Shown here piece by piece: positions 42,607 through 43,992 of a DNA stretch of 43,992 nt (positions within the stretch are counted from its first letter, which is position 1; each line of letters starts with the position of its first letter). The notes beneath the pieces were generated by a model, which worked only from the letters and a program-made list of their open reading frames with translations, made no database searches and was not told where the DNA came from. This DNA is from RBG-16-66-20 sp035308765 (GTDB taxonomy: Bacteria > Pseudomonadota > Gammaproteobacteria > Burkholderiales > SG8-39): assembly GCA_035308765.1 (NCBI GenBank), contig DATGGA010000032.1, positions 1-43,992 of the forward strand, read 5' to 3'. Position numbers and translations under genes: made by a program.

Positions 42607-43992
42607 ATGGAATTCTGGCACAGGAAAAAGCAGGAAGTAACCGCTGGCGGCGAAGGCGACACGGCGAACGAGGGCAAGCGAGGCCGGCGCTCGACCGCGC
42701 TCGCCGTGCGCCCGATCCCCGAGGACGCGCTGGTCCTCGTTCCGCTGCGCAACGCCGTGCTGTTCCCGGGCGTGATCTCGCCGATCACGGTCGGCCGCGC
42801 CTCGTCCGTGGCCGCGGTGCAGGAAGCCACGCGCAACCAGTTGAATGTCGGCTTCATCCTGCAGCGCGACCCGCAGGCCAACGACATCGGCCCGAAGGAT
42901 CTCTACCGCACCGGCACCGCGGGCCAGGTGGTGCGCTACGCCGGCCAGGCGGGCGGCGCCAACCACCTCATGGTCCAGGGGCAAAAGCGCTTCCGCGTGC
43001 TCGAATTCCTCGAAGGCTGGCCGTTCCTGGTCGCGAGCGTGGCCTGGATCCCCGAGGCCACCGGCACCGGCTCGGACATCGAAGCGCGCTTCATGCAGTT
43101 GAAGTCGCAGGCGGCCGAAGCCATCCACCTGCTGCCGAACGCGCCCGAAGAGCTCGTCGAGGTCGTGCGCTCGATCGAGACGCCGGGCCAGCTCGCCGAC
43201 ATGGTGGCGAACCTGCTCGACATCAGCAACCAGGAGAAACAGGAGATCCTCGAGACGCTCGACCTGGGCGCGCGCCTGGACAAGGTGCTGGCGTTCCTCG
43301 CCAAGCGCGTGGAAGTGCTGCGCCTGTCGAAAGAGATCGGCGACAAGACGCGCAAGGAATTCGACGACCGCCAGCGCGAGCACGTGCTGCGCGAGCAGAT
43401 GCGCCAGATCCAGAAGGAGCTGGGCGACGGCGAAGACACGGCCGCCGAAACCGAGGAGCTGAAAAAAGCCATCGAAGACGCGGGCATGCCCGAGGAAACG
43501 CTGAAGTACGTGCGCAAGGAATTCAAGCGCCTCGCGCGCATGGGCGAGAACTCGGGCGAATCCTCGATGCTCAGGACCTGGCTGGAGTGGATGACCGAAC
43601 TGCCGTGGAAGGTCACGCCTTCCAGGGAGATCAACATCCAGGAAGCACGCGAAATCCTGGATGCGGACCACTTCGGCCTCGCCAAGATCAAGCGCCGCAT
43701 CCTCGAGCACCTTGCCGTGCGAAAACTCAATCCGGAAGGCAAGGCGCCCATCCTGTGCTTCGTCGGGCCCCCGGGCGTCGGTAAGACCTCGCTCGGCCAG
43801 TCGATCGCGCGCGCCATGGACCGCAAGTTCCAGCGCGTGGCGCTGGGCGGCACGCACGACGAGGCCGAAATCCGCGGCCACAGGCGCACCTACATCGGCG
43901 CGCTGCCGGGCAGCGTCATCCAGGCGGTGAAGCGCGCCGGCACCCGTTCGGGCGTGCTGATGCTGGACGAGATCGACAAGCTCGGCGCGGGC
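42607..43992 (+). CDS. lon: Lon ATP-dependent protease, N-terminal 462 residues (cut by window edge)
   Basis: Cytosolic AAA+ protease that removes damaged and regulatory proteins. Visible are the substrate-recognition domain (LVLVPLRNAVLFPGVISPI; QGQKRFRVLEFLEG), the helical linker with EHVLREQMRQIQKELGDGED, and the start of the AAA+ domain with Walker A GPPGVGKT and Walker B VLMLDEIDKLG at the edge. The protease domain is outside the window. GGGAG lies 7 bases before the ATG. Confidence 0.97.
   Translation, partial: MEFWHRKKQEVTAGGEGDTANEGKRGRRSTALAVRPIPEDALVLVPLRNAVLFPGVISPITVGRASSVAAVQEATRNQLNVGFILQRDPQANDIGPKDLYRTGTAGQVVRYAGQAGGANHLMVQGQKRFRVLEFLEGWPFLVASVAWIPEATGTGSDIEARFMQLKSQAAEAIHLLPNAPEELVEVVRSIETPGQLADMVANLLDISNQEKQEILETLDLGARLDKVLAFLAKRVEVLRLSKEIGDKTRKEFDDRQREHVLREQMRQIQKELGDGEDTAAETEELKKAIEDAGMPEETLKYVRKEFKRLARMGENSGESSMLRTWLEWMTELPWKVTPSREINIQEAREILDADHFGLAKIKRRILEHLAVRKLNPEGKAPILCFVGPPGVGKTSLGQSIARAMDRKFQRVALGGTHDEAEIRGHRRTYIGALPGSVIQAVKRAGTRSGVLMLDEIDKLGAG

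Overview
The window is a GC-rich chromosomal segment from a betaproteobacterium. The evidence is a Burkholderiales-style Bug/TctC receptor and betaproteobacterial housekeeping blocks: purM divergent from hda, pcnB-folK-dgk, tRNA-Leu/queA/tgt/yajC/secDF, and nudJ-mnmA near purB. It begins inside dnaE and ends inside lon. I see no insertion sequences, prophage genes, rRNA or CRISPR arrays.

Layout: (1) 1-8.3 kb is core genes: dnaE (partial), an EamA exporter, a small hypothetical, purM, hda, a HAD phosphatase, pcnB, folK, a DUF486 membrane protein and a deoxynucleoside kinase. (2) 8.3-15.5 kb is a DSF (diffusible signal factor) quorum-sensing locus. It has rpfF (cis-2-unsaturated fatty acid signal synthase) on the plus strand. 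Convergent to it is an operon rpfG-rpfC-cytochrome P450-haem-oxygenase-like diiron protein. Finding two oxidative enzymes in an rpf operon is the most interesting feature of the window. RpfC also carries an extra degenerate receiver-like domain, and rpfF is preceded by a G/C-tract hairpin leader. (3) 15.6-28.9 kb is core: tRNA-Leu(CAA), queA, tgt, yajC, secD, secF, a membrane/spermidine-synthase-fold fusion, purB, a GST, mnmA, nudJ, an aminotransferase and corA. (4) 28.9-34.6 kb holds a TumE/TumA-like toxin-antitoxin pair, nadE, and a three-gene operon (M24-like hydrolase with a changed metal ligand, 3-hydroxyisobutyrate dehydrogenase-like enzyme, TctC-type binding protein). (5) 34.6-41.0 kb is an accessory island: a 1594-residue RTX protein with a lipase-like N-terminus, a lower-GC membrane-anchored partner, a gene-free AT-richer stretch, and a HigB/HigA-type pair whose toxin lacks an obvious start codon. 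(6) 41.0-44.0 kb has DUF1330, DUF1643, a small membrane protein, an FKBP isomerase and lon (partial).

How the genes work together: in the DSF locus RpfF would make the signal. RpfC would sense it through its N-terminal membrane region and phosphorelay to RpfG, whose HD-GYP domain degrades cyclic-di-GMP. The P450 and the diiron protein, lying downstream of rpfC in the same transcription unit, could modify or destroy the fatty acid signal or act on another lipid; that role is inference. Several core genes have a TATAAT-like hexamer 5-9 nt before the start codon and no Shine-Dalgarno sequence, which suggests leaderless or nearly leaderless transcripts.
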